Translations under genes and position numbers: made by a program
Part shown: positions 10,728-21,516 of the stretch, piece after piece
Numbering within the stretch: the stretch's first letter is position 1
Layout: every line of letters begins with the position of its first letter
Assembly: GCA_933228895.1 (NCBI GenBank)
Contig: OW121855.1
Coordinates: forward strand, 70,394,698 to 70,458,697
Source: Platycnemis pennipes
Lineage: Eukaryota > Arthropoda > Insecta > Odonata > Platycnemididae
Direction of reading: 5' to 3'
DNA length: 64,000 nt
The notes under the pieces: model-generated
Seen by the model: the letters and a program-made list of their open reading frames with translations, nothing else
Database searches by the model: none
What the model was told of the DNA's origin: nothing

Positions 10728-12878
10728 GTGGGGGGGGGGGGGGGGACGGGGTCGGAGTGCGGGGAAAAGAGAGGATGTGACCACGGATTGGCCAGTCGGG
10801 TGAGCGTGGTGAGGGGAGTGCTTTTCATCAACTCCAACAACATAGTGGCCTTAAGAAGTGACCCAACACCGAAATACCAAACCGAGTGCAAAAGTGCCCT
10901 TGCCCGATGTAAAGTGCTATTACATCCCTCTAAATCCGCCAAACTTATACAGATGAATCCCAAGGTTTCGAGATTTTTTGGCCTGCCGAAAATCCACAAA
11001 GATAAGATTCCTATTAGGCCGGTAGTGTCGTGTGTCTCTGCTCCCAACCACCTACTATCCCACAAAGTAAATTCTCTATTTAGGAGTTACTCTAAGTTCA
11101 CCCCCAAGTTTGGAATAAAAAATTCGTACGAATTCGCACAGATGTTATCCCACAAAGTTTTACCCTCCAATTGCCGCATGGTTTCCTTTGATGTGACCAA
11201 CCTTTTTCTGAGCGTACCAAGATCCGAAGCTCTCAACCTAGCGGAAATCACCCTCACGAAAGCTAAGGCACCAGCACCTGTTATCAGTGAACTGTGTCAC
11301 TTGTTAGAAACATGTGTAAATCAGAGCAGCTTTTTATTCAACGGCACTTACTATCAGCAGACAGATGGCCTAGCCATGGGTTCACCTGTTTCCCCGCTTC
11401 TTGCAGGCATCTACATGGACAACCTGGAAAAGTGTTTGTTCTCCAAGAGACACCCCCTCACAGAAAAGGTCCTTCATTGGTCGAGATACGTGGATGATAT
11501 GTTTTGTGTATGGACAGGGACAATGAGACAATTGGATAAGTTCATAACATTGTTAAATTCACAGGATAGTAACATAAAGTTCACGTGTGAAGTGGAAAAG
11601 GACGGAATGCTAAATTTCCTTGACCTATCGCTAAAAATTATAAATAACAAGTTTGATTTCTCCATTTTTAGGAAACCATGCCACACTGACCATGTTATAC
11701 ATTCTCACTCAAATCACCACATAACACACAAACTAGCAGCCTTCCACTCCATGCTGTACAGACTATGCCACATTCCCATGTCACACACAAATAAACAAAG
11801 AGAACTCGCGACAATAAAACAGATTGCATTCAACAATGGTTATCCCACAAGATCAATCGACACACTCTACAGACGAAAACAAACACAATTGGCTGTTAGG
11901 TCCCTATACAACACACAGTGTGACAACGACATACAAAGGTGGAGACGGATACCATTCCTTGGCAAATTATCCCTCAAAGTCCAGAAGCTTCTCCCCAAAA
12001 AAGATATCAGAGCCGCTTTCTACAGTGTTACCTTAAGAGACATACTTGAGTCAACAAAGGATAAATTTGATATTATGAAAGAGAGCGGAGTTTATAAACT
12101 CGTCTGTGATGACTGCGGGGCATCATACATTGGACAGACAGGGAGGACCTTTGCCACGAGGATAACAGAACACAAAGCTTGCTTCCGTAACCACAAACAC
12201 ACTTCCCAATTCGCCACACATTTATTACAACACAAACATAGCAGTGATTTTACACCACACATTTTACACGTCGAAAACAAGGGTCTAAAGTTGGATGGTC
12301 TCGAAGGAATAGAAATTTCAATCTGTGTAAATTCCAAATCTTGCGAGGTTTTAAATGAATTGTTATATCTATCCCGCTCCCCTCTTTTAAACCTCCCCTT
12401 CCCCCTGAGTTTCCAACGGTTCCGCCTCGGTCACTCCCCAGACGAAACTCTAACCACCCCAAGAGCAAACACACTAACTTATATCACCACCCTCACCCGA
12501 CCTGTCAATCCTCGGTCACTTTCCCTTTCCCACCCTCTCTGCGACTCCATTCCTCCCTCACCCCGACTTCCACCAGACCTGACCTCCGTCACCCCTGAAA
12601 ACACCCTAATGCATCACCACGCTCACCCGACTGGCCAATCCGTGGTCATATCCTCTCTTTTCCCCGCATTCCGACCCCGTCCCCCCCCCCCCCCCCCACC
12701 TCCGACTTTCACCATACATAAGGCTGATGCAGTGTTTGTATACTCACCTGATGATGCTGCGCCGCAGCGAAACCATGGTCGTGTCAAAATAAAGTTTTGT
12801 GGAATTGCATCGTTATTTTTTCTCTTCTCCATTATGGAAAAATTCCACCAAGTTACCCCGGAAACAGTTTCTTTTTAA
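10728..12878 (+). CDS. Penelope-like RT with GIY-YIG endonuclease (5'-truncated)
   Basis: This frame encodes the protein that copies and inserts a Penelope-like element. About 716 codons are open, but only roughly residues 31-590 come from the element body; both ends read through the inverted terminal repeats. Visible motifs in order: GLPKIHK (85-91, typical of this family); RT motif A with FDVTNLF (Asp155); motif B GLAMGSPVSP (214-223); catalytic YVDD (254-257); then a GIY-YIG domain with GVYKLVC (454-460), a CxxC finger, and SYIGQTGR (466-473). The usual N-terminal stretch before GLPKIHK is missing. The apparent ATG in the poly-G run is unlikely to be a real start. No stop or frameshift breaks the retained domains. 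The copy cannot make a complete protein, but its core is intact. Confidence 0.9.
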   Translation: MGGGGGTGSECGEKRGCDHGLASRVSVVRGVLFINSNNIVALRSDPTPKYQTECKSALARCKVLLHPSKSAKLIQMNPKVSRFFGLPKIHKDKIPIRPVVSCVSAPNHLLSHKVNSLFRSYSKFTPKFGIKNSYEFAQMLSHKVLPSNCRMVSFDVTNLFLSVPRSEALNLAEITLTKAKAPAPVISELCHLLETCVNQSSFLFNGTYYQQTDGLAMGSPVSPLLAGIYMDNLEKCLFSKRHPLTEKVLHWSRYVDDMFCVWTGTMRQLDKFITLLNSQDSNIKFTCEVEKDGMLNFLDLSLKIINNKFDFSIFRKPCHTDHVIHSHSNHHITHKLAAFHSMLYRLCHIPMSHTNKQRELATIKQIAFNNGYPTRSIDTLYRRKQTQLAVRSLYNTQCDNDIQRWRRIPFLGKLSLKVQKLLPKKDIRAAFYSVTLRDILESTKDKFDIMKESGVYKLVCDDCGASYIGQTGRTFATRITEHKACFRNHKHTSQFATHLLQHKHSSDFTPHILHVENKGLKLDGLEGIEISICVNSKSCEVLNELLYLSRSPLLNLPFPLSFQRFRLGHSPDETLTTPRANTLTYITTLTRPVNPRSLSLSHPLCDSIPPSPRLPPDLTSVTPENTLMHHHAHPTGQSVVISSLFPAFRPRPPPPPPPPTFTIHKADAVFVYSPDDAAPQRNHGRVKIKFCGIASLFFLFSIMEKFHQVTPETVSF
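12740..12792 (+). ncRNA. Type I hammerhead-ribozyme-like motif (right terminus)
   Basis: The core is CTGATGA (12748-12754), a 5-bp stem II (GCTGC/GCAGC), then GAAA (12769-12772), a very short stem III CC..GG, and the cleavage triplet GTC (12778-12780). Stem I begins with CAC/GTG. There is one extra unpaired T after CTGATGA. Hammerheads with minimal stem III are a known feature of Penelope terminal repeats. All core nucleotides needed for cleavage appear present here, although activity as a monomer is doubtful with so short a stem III. Confidence 0.75.
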
Positions 12879-12962
12879 ACAGTTTCTTTCTTTTAAGTCC
12901 TTATTCACAAATAATTACAATCCTTTATATGCTATCAGTAAGTATACAACTTTTAAACTCAC

Positions 12963-15900
12963 CTGATCCTCAGACAGGGTCCTGAGGTCAAGTATCCTCC
13001 TTTCTCTGTTCATTTCTAAGTATTTCCGATTCTCCACAAAGGTCCAATTCATTTTGTAGTCATCAGGATACCATTTCACTTTGATGATGGAATTCAGGTA
13101 TATGATGGCAATTTCTAAGTTTTTAAAGGTTAAAGGAGTGTCCCGTATAGTATTGAATGATGGGTCTACAATGGTGATGTTCTTTGCCTTCTTCTGAGAC
13201 TTGCCTTCTTTTGTAGCTGCAATCGCCATCAAGTCCGGGACTTCTGAGACAAAGTAGCCAAACTTCACAATGGGCACCCGAGGCACACGAGTTTTCAGTA
13301 AACTTTTAGAAGGCTTGGGAGCAACCAACACCTCTTTTGTGTCCTTTAAGTCATCAGCTGCAAGATTCACTGTGTCATCGAATCCTGACCAGTTACCCAA
13401 AACACTCTCGACTTTTATGCTGGAATTTGGTTGTGATGAGTCATCCGACCCGGGCTCCTGTTTTGGTTTCCATTTGTGAGGTTCCAATTCTGTGTGCTCT
13501 AACCCCTCTGAGGTACTTGGCTCAGAAATTCTTTTACTGGTGTTAGCCTGCGTGATGGTGTCATTCATGGTTGATGAGACACTTTGAGGGAGATTCGTTC
13601 TAACATTTCTCTCCTGAGAAATTGTCACCTCTAGCTCTTTATTGCTGGGTTTTGATGATGATGCATTATTAGCAAGTTGTTCTTCTACTGAGGGTGCTGT
13701 GTCAGTGATTGACAACAAAGATTCATTCACTGGCTCTTTAGAAATTTGCACATAGGTGCGGCAGAGGATACCATTGACTTTAACGAATGCTCTTATTTCC
13801 GGAACTTCGTAATCATAAAATGGGCCAATTTTAACTATGTTGTTATTGAGCGTGAAATCAGTATAGACTCCCTGTCTCCGTATCTGTTTATTATACATGT
13901 AGTTGGATCCACCTGAGCATGTTATTCTGACAGCTATGTCTTTTTCCTTTGAATTATGAAGTGCATTCACCATCTCAGAGTATATAATGCTGAAATTTGG
14001 CAGGTTGATGATAATTTTGTCAAAACTTCTGTCCAGATTCAAGCGATACCAGTTCAGTTCCATTTTATTCCTAGGATTCTCTGCTTGCGTGACTCTTGGC
14101 TGCATGCCATGAGTGAATACTTCATCCTGATATGATATTTCAGGTACTGTAGTATTAGGAGAAGAACAACCCTGGCTGATGACTTTGGTTGACACAGAAT
14201 GTTCTGTGAGCTGGGCTTGGTTTGAACTATGCACAGGATCAGGTTCTGTTATTTCATTGATTTTAGACTCTGCTACATCATCAAGAGCATCACTCTCAGA
14301 CAGAACATCGTGGCAATGGTTGATGCTTGGCAAGTCACCAAACAGTGTTTTTTTTCCAGAATTTGCAATGGTCATTTCTTTCATCCTCTTCTTATATGAC
14401 CTAAAAAATTGTGCAAGGAATACAGCATAATGTTTAGTTTTCATGTTCAGTGTTCCTTTCAATTCCCAGTACAAGACATGGCAAAGAAGTACACAACATC
14501 CATAATATACAGGTTCATTCTTATAGAGCTGAAATAAGTAATCAATGCTGGATGCCATCCCACATACACTGTCAATGAACTTGAGATTTACGCTGTGCAC
14601 ATCAGGAGGGCATTCACTCTCTGACACATAAATTCTGGTTAGGCATTTTGGAGCCTGACTCAACCACAAATGGGCAGCATTATTTCTAACTAATTTTTCC
14701 AACACTTCCCATTTCATTAGCCGGATTGAATTCATCTGCAGGGGTGATATTGAATCACTGCACATTAGCTCCAATTCCTTCTCACCTACTTCTGGATGTG
14801 TAAGCACTTTACAATACTCCTTATAATTGCGTATATACTTCCTTGATACAATGGTTGGAATAATTATTTCATTCAGTGCATCATATTTTAGTGGTTCAAT
14901 CAAAAAAGTGTTCTGATGCAAAGCAGAACTGTTTGAAGTTGCTATGACATCCAGAGGGCCACTTTCATTGGCACCATCAGTAATCACTGACACCTCATTT
15001 GCTTCTTTCTTCGAATCAGAATCGTGGTAAGTAACATTCCCAGATATACATTTAAGAGCAATACTGCAAGACCTTTTAAGGAGAGAAGAGTTTTCATTAC
15101 AAGAGCTGAGGGAAGTTGACAAATCAAGTTCCAAACCCTTCTCATTTGTGTCAGCCAGTTCAAAACCACTAGCTGATGCAATGCTCCCATAATTTCCTTT
15201 ACTCTTTTTTGCAGGAGTGGAAGAGTGGACAAAAAATTTGGACTTTCGCTTAACCACAGCCAATAAGTCAAGCTCTTCCTCCTCCTCAACCCACCTCCTG
15301 GGAGGTCTCCTTTGTCTTTTTGTGGGCACACCCTCACTTTCAGGGGAATTAGTTGTCTGGCACAAAAGAGTCAACTTATTAGCATCACTCTGCAACACAT
15401 TTGGACCTATACATTTTTCTGAAGGCAGACAATCTGCATGGCCACAGTACGTCCTCTTCCTTTTAGCCTTAAAACTTTCACACATACATTCTAGGCGACA
15501 GATATCATTGCCACATTTAGCCTTCACTCGAATGAGTTCGGCATTAACTTCAGTAATACCCTCAATTATATCACTACTCTGTAATCCAACGTGACCAGAA
15601 GAAGTTTTTTGGAAAATCTTTCTGTCCTTATTGATCAGTTCACACTTCATACTGTTGTTTTTATCAGGAGGCATGGTTAACTGCTTTACTTTTGCAGGTG
15701 ATGTACTCCCCCCATTTGGATTCACCTCAAAGCAATCTATATCCAGAGCCACCATGTTCATCACAATATCCATTTTATCCTCTACTTTACTGAGAAATTG
15801 GAAGACTTCATTATTGGACAAATAGATAGCATGATGGCATGATTCAAAGCCAAGGAATGGAATTCTGCATGGTCCTAACATCTTACATCGCTGATTTCTA

Positions 15901-16217
15901 TCATCAGGCAACTTGGCATTGAAATCCACATCCACTGCTCCCCCAGTTGATCTAGTTATTCGCTTTCCACCATCCACATCCAGTTTAGGATCCTCCACGG
16001 AGTTACTGGTGCAAAAGCTATTCATTGACCGAAACTCATACTGATTTGGTGAAGATGGCAAAGAAGTTATAATTGTTTCTCGTAACTTTAGGATCACTTG
16101 AACGGATTTCTGTTGACTTATCCACAGGGGAAGTCTTCCTAAAAGAACACGGCACTGGAACACTCCCGTGGCTCTTCCATCCTTGGAGCCACGGGATTTT
16201 GTCTTCACCATTTTCAT
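12963..16217 (-). CDS. Large coding exon of a nuclear-type protein (MGA-like?)
   Basis: About 1,085 codons are open without interruption and end at a phase-0 consensus donor (CAG|GTGAGT at 12963/12962). This is therefore a genuine host exon whose gene continues downstream. Residues 235-269 form a cysteine cluster, CxxxxCxxxCxC...YCGxxxCxxxxxC. It resembles the short cysteine-rich module of MGA, the MAX-partner transcription factor. It is followed by a basic stretch KRQRRPPRR (300-308) and an acidic run (311-315), suggesting a nuclear protein. No T-box or bHLH-zipper is visible; the latter could be in later exons. Upstream of the first Met there is an in-frame TAA. An alternative frame (16311-16036) is also open over the N-terminal part, so the exact start is unsure. 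Acceptor-like sites at 16371 (TTTTATACAG) and 16557 suggest 5' untranslated exons. The MGA link is tentative. Confidence 0.75.
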
Positions 16218-17049
16218 TTTGTGCTTTGGATCTTTTTAAATAACTGGAATGAATGACTACTTCACGGTAAATCTTGAATACAAGTAGTCCTACACTTCCA
16301 TCATTAATCATTCATTATCCACAAGTTTGATGTAACACACTTATACATATGGTTCAATCCTGAATTTCACCTGTATAAAAATGAAACAATTTTCAGAATA
16401 TGTAGCAGATCAAGATATTGTTAGTATTTCTTTGAATCCCATTACAGACACCTCTTTGTAAGAAAGAATCAGCATCCACTGGTGATGCTTTCCTTGGTAC
16501 AATGGGTGATGAACTACTTACATTCATTAATTAGGGGCGACAGCAATTCTGACGACCTACAAAGAAGAAAAATAAATGGTTTATCCAAAATGTATCATTA
16601 TACATATATGGTTTACGATAACTCATCTAAGCCATTTTACAAGTCTAGTTAGCCATACCATATTAATATAATAAGCTTTAGAAGGATAAAGCCTGCACTT
16701 CAAAAATGTTGCTTTCCTTACATTAAATTCTGTTGTTTAATCCCAAGTTATTTATTTTCTCGAAACAATAAATTTCACCCATTTAAATCTGGATTTTGAC
16801 ACATATTTTGCACCCAGTCTGCACTTCTGAATATCACCAATGACATTCGAAGTGTGTTTGATAAGAAAAAAGTGACAATACATGTAGTATTTGACTTCAG
16901 CAAGCCCTTCTATTTTGTAGACCATGCTACATATTTACTTGAGAATGTAAGGAAGTTGAATTTTTTGTTTGAATTTCCTGTTTTTGAAGTCTGAGTTTTT
17001 GAATTTCCTGTTTGGTACTCAACTAGTTTTATTTTTACCTGCCTGCACA
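16218..17049. other. Probable 5' flank/UTR of the 12963-16217 gene
   Basis: On the minus strand a polypyrimidine tract with TTTTATACAG precedes 16370. A second acceptor (CTTCTTTGTAG) and donor (GAAT|GTAAGT) bracket a 35-nt candidate exon at 16522-16556. Together they could form a spliced leader for the large exon, but neither is supported by coding potential. The rest is AT-rich and featureless. Confidence 0.3.
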
Positions 17050-17834
17050 TCAACTAGCCATAAGGGAACCTTACAGGAATCTTTCCAGCTGGACTATAGT
17101 CCCCTGTGGAGTACGATAAGGGTCCGTACTTAGTCCCCTACTCTTTTCCATTTTCATTAATGACATTCCATGCAATTTAAAGCACATGAAGTGCATGCTT
17201 TACGCACATGACCTGGAAATATACCACCAGTGTTTCCCTAGCAATATTGATGATGCAGTCAAAAAAAAATGAACAAAGATGTAAAAGTTATTTCTGCATA
17301 GTTCCATCAACATAACTTTGTTCTAAACACAAATAACACCAAAGTACTGATTATTGTAGCCCCAAGACAACAAATTGCCTCCACTATGAAAATGTATCCC
17401 AAATCTGAGTTGACGGCACCCTCATTCTCTACTCAAAATCTGTTCAGAATTTATTTCTTTCAGCACTAAGCATATCAGTTTACACATTAAGTTTGAAATG
17501 CATGTATGCATTCATAGCATTAAAGGGGCTAGGGTTTACCATCAGCTCAGGTCTGTCTTGGAACAATAAAGTTAGTTATATTTCTTGCAATACTGACACC
17601 ATTCTACACCACCTCAAAGTGCATTCAAAACTTCTTCCTCGACACACTAAGAAAATGCCTATTTCCTTGTTCATTTACCCCTTTATTGATTACTGTAATC
17701 TAGTTTACAACAACCTAAAATAAGATGATAACACCACACTACACCTGGCTCTAAATTCATGCATTAGGTTCATTTTTAATCTTCACAGAGATGTCCACTT
17801 GTATTCCTACTACAATGAACCTCATGGCGCAATG
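17050..17834 (+). pseudogene. LINE reverse-transcriptase fossil (CR1/Jockey-type)
   Basis: Plus-strand translation around 17100-17220 gives the RT motif B/C neighbourhood: VPCGVR*GSVLSPLLF, then FINDI and YAHDLEIY, where YADD would be expected. Further on, 17493-17790 reads like the C-terminal part of such polymerases (IYPFIDYCNLVYNNL, then LNSCIRFIFNLHRD). Stops and frame changes are frequent and the catalytic YADD has become YAHD, so it is dead. It is interrupted on its right by a piggyBac-type MITE at a TTAA site, after which LINE-like sequence resumes at 18129. Confidence 0.75.
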
Positions 17835-17838
17835 TTAA

Positions 17839-18128
17839 CACGTTCAACCCGACGGACGCGAATGCGCGTCCGAGGTGCGTTGCCAAGACACCGAAGGACG
17901 CGCATTCGCGTCTGTTAATGACCTCTATGATGACCTCACTGAAGACCTCTCTCAAGATTTCTCTGAAAGACGCGAACTCATGTCTTTAATAAATTATCGA
18001 GTTTTGTTATTAAAAACATTTTTTAACTAATTTTATAATTACATTTAATTGACTGGCCAAATTAATGTGGAGGAAAAACCTTTCCGTTTTTCATGATTGC
18101 ACACTAGAAATATTCCGGGTTGAATGTG
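17839..18128. mobile_element. piggyBac-type MITE at TTAA
   Basis: The 290-bp element is bounded by TTAA on both sides (17835-17838 and 18129-18132). Its inverted tips are CACGTTCAACCCG and CGGGTTGAATGTG. The left end contains a GC-rich inner palindrome (GGACGCGAATGCGCGTCC). TTAA duplication with such tips is the signature of piggyBac MITEs. It has no coding capacity and lies within the older LINE fossil. Confidence 0.85.
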
Positions 18129-18201
18129 TTAAGACCTGAATAATTCCTTGGGTATCATCACTGGTTTGTAAGCTTACTTTGTGGAATTTCAAGATCAAGA
18201 A

Positions 18202-18353
18202 TAAAATCAAGTAAGTCATATTATTGGACACTATTTATTGAGTACAACCCGACCAGATTCAACACTTCAGTGCATTCTTGAGAACGTTATGAGTGTTGAA
18301 ACCAGTCATGCTCTACCCAATAAATAGTGTGGAATAATGTTTACTTGATTTTA
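18202..18353. repeat. Palindromic MITE-like hairpin
   Basis: Two arms of about 60 bp pair imperfectly: 18202-18262 with 18290-18353, starting TAAAATCAAGT and ending ACTTGATTTTA. The loop contains a nested GTGTTGAA repeat. It is probably a short fold-back element; no target duplication is convincing. Confidence 0.55.
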
Positions 18354-18397
18354 CTCCACTTCCTCGGGTTCTACTTGTACTCCTTCCCAGATAGCAA

Positions 18398-18660
18398 GCC
18401 AGCTGGATTCCAGCCTGGATTTTGGCTGGATGATTCCAGCTGGACTAATCAGCCTGGAATCGAGCTGGATTCCAGCTGGATTATGCAGCTTAAATCCAGG
18501 CTGGACTAGTCCAGGCCGAATCCAGCTGGACTAGTCCAGTCCAAATCCAGCTGGAATCAAGCTGGAGTATGCAACCTAAATCCAGCTGGAATAGTCCAGT
18601 CTGAATCCAGCTGGACTATTCCAGTCTGAATCCAGCTGGATTCCAGCCTGAAAGTGGGGC
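18398..18660. repeat. TCCAGCTGGA-rich array, left
   Basis: Irregular array of the palindrome TCCAGCTGGA and variants such as GACTAGTCCAG, spaced 20-40 bp apart. The open frames here arise only from the repeat. It forms the left subterminal region of the 18386-22102 element. Confidence 0.8.
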
Positions 18661-19799
18661 TTCAATTCTGCTTGAATAATAAATCTGAAACGAGTCATAG
18701 GAGTGCAGTTATATGTTCTTACTATGTACCTATAGTGGTTTTTATATAGGAAATTCATTTCCTTTTCATTATTTTGATGGTCTAAGTCAGTACAACGCTG
18801 CACCCACAATAGCGATGGAAGAGTATTGCAACTATTCATCAGTGCCAAGGATTATACCCACGAGGACTGCACGTTAAATGGCCTTTACCACTTCAATAAT
18901 GACCCGTGAAGCACAGGTGCATTACATACCGGTACGTTAACATAATGTGTTCAATAGGAAAAGTTTGACTCAGCCAGTACATAATTAATACCACGGACCT
19001 CCCACCTACCGGGTCAACGTTCTAAGCGGCTTCATATGATATGCAATAATAATGTTATATAATAATAAGTATAATTATATCATGTTATAATCGGTTGTTC
19101 CAGTAACCTTGAAGAAAACTGCATGTAAAAAATTTTTATCATCTTCATATGAGCGATTGGGCCCCAGGTTACGAAATGAATACTGGCTAAACAGAAGTAC
19201 TATGACCACAAACTACCACCATGTTATTGTTTTAATCTATTTTATTAAATTCCAGGATGACAATGTCAGGCTGTCATTACAATGTCAGCATCAATAAACA
19301 TGAACATAGCTGAAGTAACTGATTAACATTACATTAATCATCGCATCCTCTTCCTTTACGACAAAATGTTTTAAAAATTCATTTGCACCTATTTTAATTT
19401 GGTTGCAGAAACTCAATCATCACATTCAAGACTCACTAGACATATTATTTAGCCTCTCAACTTCTACATTTTTTTGCTGTAGTAATCAATAATTATTAAC
19501 CATTCTGAACTAGTAAAGTGGAAAGATCTATACCCATAGTACATGCCAAAGACCAGTGGGCACCTGTCTATTTAAAAATGTTTCTTTTACATTTGCCCCT
19601 CTTTATTTCATGTAGGTAGGTACATTGTACAGTTCTTTTTTTTTTAATAACTACTCAATATCATTATATTCATAGCTGGCGAAAACATTATCTCTCATCC
19701 TCTATGGTTAAACCTCTCTATTACAAGGTGACTGTAGTTGATGAGTTTATATATAACCTCAATGTCATATCTTTGCAATTTTAGCCAAAATCATTGTAG
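18661..19799. other. Non-coding interior of the TCCAGCTGGA element
   Basis: AT-rich sequence without supported genes. Short frames at 18.6-18.85 and 19.1-19.3 kb show no motifs. Confidence 0.4.
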
Positions 19800-20107
19800 T
19801 CAGGATGGGCAATCATTAATTGTATTTTCGTAAATTATCTAACATGGCTTATGATCACTCACCACTACTTTTCTCCCTCCATAAATGTAAGTAAGTAGTG
19901 ATCAAATTTAATTTAGCCAAATGCCAAGGCTTCCTTTTCAATGTATCCATACCTTACTTCTGTCTTAGTAAGAGCTTTGCTGGCATATACAACTGAAAGG
20001 TTATAATGCATCAGTATATTCCCTAGACAATGTTTTGATGCACCCACACTCAGCACCACTGTTTTTTTTACAGTATTATAATGCAAGACAGGAGACCTAG
20101 TCAGCAT
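19800..20107 (-). pseudogene. Gypsy-type LTR retrotransposon RNase H fragment
   Basis: Minus-strand translation of 20107-19913 gives LTRSPVLHY, VLSVGASKHCLGNILM, and VVYASKALTKTEVRY followed by EKEALAFG. This is the junction of Gypsy reverse transcriptase and RNase H; the catalytic Asp expected in LSVDAS is Gly. Beyond 19913, scattered words like KFDHYL and VISD continue the domain through stops. No LTRs, gag, integrase or envelope accompany it. It is a short orphan fossil. Confidence 0.85.
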
Positions 20108-20529
20108 ATCTTTTATTTAAAAAAAAACTTGATAAGCATTTGGTTGGCAGTACTTCATTTTTTTTACCGACTGTGCCATGTTTTAATCTCTTTTATTAAA
20201 TTTCAGGATCACACTGTCAGTAGCATGATGCATTACTGCAGTAACATATATGTGTTACAACAATCATAATAAATCTTAACATGGCAACTTCTGTGTATAG
20301 TAAACATAAACAGCATCAATAAATGAACATAGTAACATTAATTGAATATTAAATTGAAATTAAATTGATTATTGTGGTTTGAAATAAATAAATTGTAAAA
20401 AAATGTTCCCTCTGATTATTGGGAAAACATTACATAAATAAATTAATTAATTAATACATTAACTTTTTAACATAATTATCACAAAATGTATTCAAAAATT
20501 TTGTTTGTCAAAATGTCTAAATTTTTATT

Positions 20530-20625
20530 TTTGTTCACCAATGTAACTATCTGGCCATTGTAATATTTTGTAAAAGGACATTTGTCCGTTTAATAAATAT
20601 TATTATTATTATAACAATAATCATC
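20530..20625 (+). repeat. LINE 3' tail with (TAT/TTA)n
   Basis: The sequence AAAAGGACATTTGTCCG followed by TTTAATAAATATTATTATTATT has the form of the 3' end of a Jockey/CR1-type LINE, with a short hairpin and a trinucleotide tail. No coding part is attached. Confidence 0.4.
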
Positions 20626-21516
20626 ATAGTTACCCTCCTTGAATTATTCCCACTTCTGTGTTTGACTGCCTTGTGCTTAGACTCGTTGTGCCTGCCTTGT
20701 ACAATTTGCCATTTTCTGTGCTTGTTAAATAGTTATTTAAGAGCTTTCATCCTACATTTATCTTCCATAAATCATTCTCCATTCATTTTCTACCGCATCA
20801 CTTGAATTCATTCATCAATCATCCTTTTCTTTTGATGCTTCCTAGCGAATTTTAAATTGGGAAATTGAAGTTTTCCTTTCACCAGGTAGAAAGAATAGCC
20901 AATTGCCTTCATTTTTGTACTTATTAAGTTTAAGATCTTTGCGGTTATTCTTGCAAATCATATTGTAACGCACTAAGGCCTTGCCGGAGTCTAAGGCAAC
21001 AACTCCTGCCAGACATCAGTGCCCCTATTGCCTGTGAACAGTTGAGGTGAGTGGTATTTCATTTCTTACCTATGGTGCTAACATTTAAAATCATTATAAT
21101 GCTTTTAGAGTTTAGAGAGCTATTAGTTTAAGGCATGTGGTGACTTAATTTCAGGAGATCAGAGAATTAACGATTTGGGATCATGCCACTGACCTTCTTG
21201 CCTCTTTTGAAGAATAACCTCGATTTCCCTGAATTTATCAACTTAGTGATTTCATTCCTACTTTTTCTTTCCGGGAGAAGACATCCAGGGCTGAGGAGAT
21301 TCAACATGTAACAGAGGATTGACTATGGTTTTGGCTAATGTTCAAATCAATGAAAACACTGTATTTGTATTTTATATTGGAAATAAATTATCAAATTTTC
21401 ACCTAGCGATGGTTCTTTTCATCTTCTATTCACTTTCCTGAGCCTGGAATGTTAGTTTAAAATACAGCTACTCAAGCCATTTATTACAAGCTTATTATTA
21501 TTAAGGTATAATAGCT
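20626..21516. other. Non-coding interior, no recognised feature
   Basis: AT-rich sequence between the LINE tail and the right-hand TCCAGCTGGA array. Nothing can be supported. Confidence 0.4.

Larger units (their letters stand above)
10596..12831 (+). mobile_element. Penelope-like element with inverted terminal copies
   Basis: A reverse-transcriptase/GIY-YIG frame lies between two nearly identical blocks of about 217 bp in inverted orientation (10596-10812 and 12614-12831). This is the inverted-terminus arrangement known for Penelope-like retroelements. Both blocks contain a G- or C-homopolymer and a hammerhead-ribozyme-like core. The coding part starts inside the RT, so the insertion is 5'-truncated and joined directly to the inverted terminal fragment. 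It lies in the intron that follows the 12963-16217 exon, 132 bp past its splice donor. High arm similarity suggests a fairly young copy. Confidence 0.92.

Noticed and set aside
10706..11065. 119-codon minus-strand frame opposite the Penelope RT
   Set aside because: It is the antisense of the terminal repeat and the RT N-terminal region, where the plus-strand motifs are clear. No motifs of its own.
19800..20107. Endogenous retrovirus
   Set aside because: Only a short RT/RNase H piece of Gypsy type is present, with no LTR, gag, integrase or envelope. It is called as a retrotransposon fossil.
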